DNA from: Planctomycetaceae bacterium
Lineage (GTDB): Bacteria > Planctomycetota > Planctomycetia > Planctomycetales > Planctomycetaceae
Assembly (NCBI GenBank): GCA_020850695.1
Contig: JADZEF010000110.1
Span: 1 to 64,000, forward strand
DNA: 64,000 bases
Reading direction: 5' to 3'
Positions 63,909-64,000 of the stretch are shown here, in pieces (positions within the stretch are counted from its first letter, which is position 1; each line of letters opens with the position of its first letter). A program made the position numbers and the translations under genes. A model generated the notes under the pieces. The model saw only the letters and a list, made by a program, of their open reading frames with translations. It searched no databases and had not been told where the DNA came from.

Positions 63909-64000
63909 ATGGAGACCGGGGACGGCCATCAACTGGACTCGTTGCAGGATCTGGTCCCTCTCCTGCAGCGCGCGGACGGTTTCGCCGACATTGTCGCGGT
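63909..64000 (+). CDS. N-terminal fragment of a gene running off the window, possibly mfd
   Basis: An ATG at 63909 opens a frame of 30 codons to the window end (starting METGDGHQLDSLQDLVPLLQ). The LXXLVPLLQ..GFADIVA pattern is reminiscent of the first helix of the transcription-repair coupling factor Mfd, but the fragment is too short to be sure, and no clear ribosome-binding site is seen. Confidence 0.35.
   Translation, partial: METGDGHQLDSLQDLVPLLQRADGFADIVA

Overview
The window is high-GC bacterial DNA that reads as a chromosome fragment of a planctomycete. The reasons are a type IV pilin-like DUF1559 protein with an N-terminal methylation motif, FG-GAP/VCBS, SMP-30 and PQQ-propeller secreted proteins, a CxGC lipoprotein, very large TPR and beta-propeller proteins, an unusual ECF-type sigma factor next to a Ser/Thr kinase, and dispersed intergenic repeats of a kind I associate with that phylum. 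No rRNA, tRNA, CRISPR array, transposase or integrase was seen.

Region A (1-42,917, all genes on the minus strand, read right to left) is a continuous co-directional array of 20 genes, many overlapping or a few bases apart. In order of transcription it encodes: a SpoIIE-type phosphatase fused to an ECF sigma factor; a small anti-sigma-like protein; a CHAT caspase-like protease with a zinc ribbon and C-terminal Clp-N-like repeats; a 1,654-residue TPR-like protein; a single-ring Clp-type AAA+ unfoldase with Clp-N repeats; a soluble Ser/Thr kinase; an unknown helical protein; a degenerate J-domain-like protein; a GrpE-like protein; an Hsp70 with an inserted beta domain; a zinc-ribbon/TPR protein; an unknown protein; a MoxR AAA+ ATPase; a vWA protein; a large coiled-coil protein; a small coiled-coil protein; a membrane protein ending in an FHA-like domain; a 3,577-residue single-pass beta-propeller protein; a two-TM coiled-coil protein; and a protein cut by the window edge. 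Taken together this looks like a phospho-regulated chaperone/unfoldase/protease machine joined to a very large envelope sensor. It shares parts (MoxR-vWA pair, CHAT protease, kinase) with known NTP-dependent bacterial conflict systems, but I do not know this full combination as a described system.

Region B (42,918-53,694) holds a long regulatory gap with a ladder of TGCAC/GTGCA half-sites at exact 10-bp spacing, then a stand-alone receiver protein, a divergent UvrA-family protein, a secreted SMP-30/gluconolactonase-like protein with its own terminator, a 222-bp nested inverted repeat, and a 1,562-residue secreted PQQ-propeller/TPR protein.

Region C (53,695-64,000) is ordinary metabolism and small accessory genes: an A-type Fe-S carrier divergent from dapF; a GntR/FCD regulator; then DUF1559 protein, lipoprotein, DapA-family aldolase/lyase and amidohydrolase; then an alpha/beta hydrolase and a secreted VCBS propeller protein. 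An identical palindrome, CTGGATATCCAG, lies upstream of the DUF1559 and VCBS genes and is a candidate operator for the neighbouring GntR regulator. Near the right edge a metallophosphoesterase gene is split by one in-frame TAG, and the first codons of another gene run off the end.
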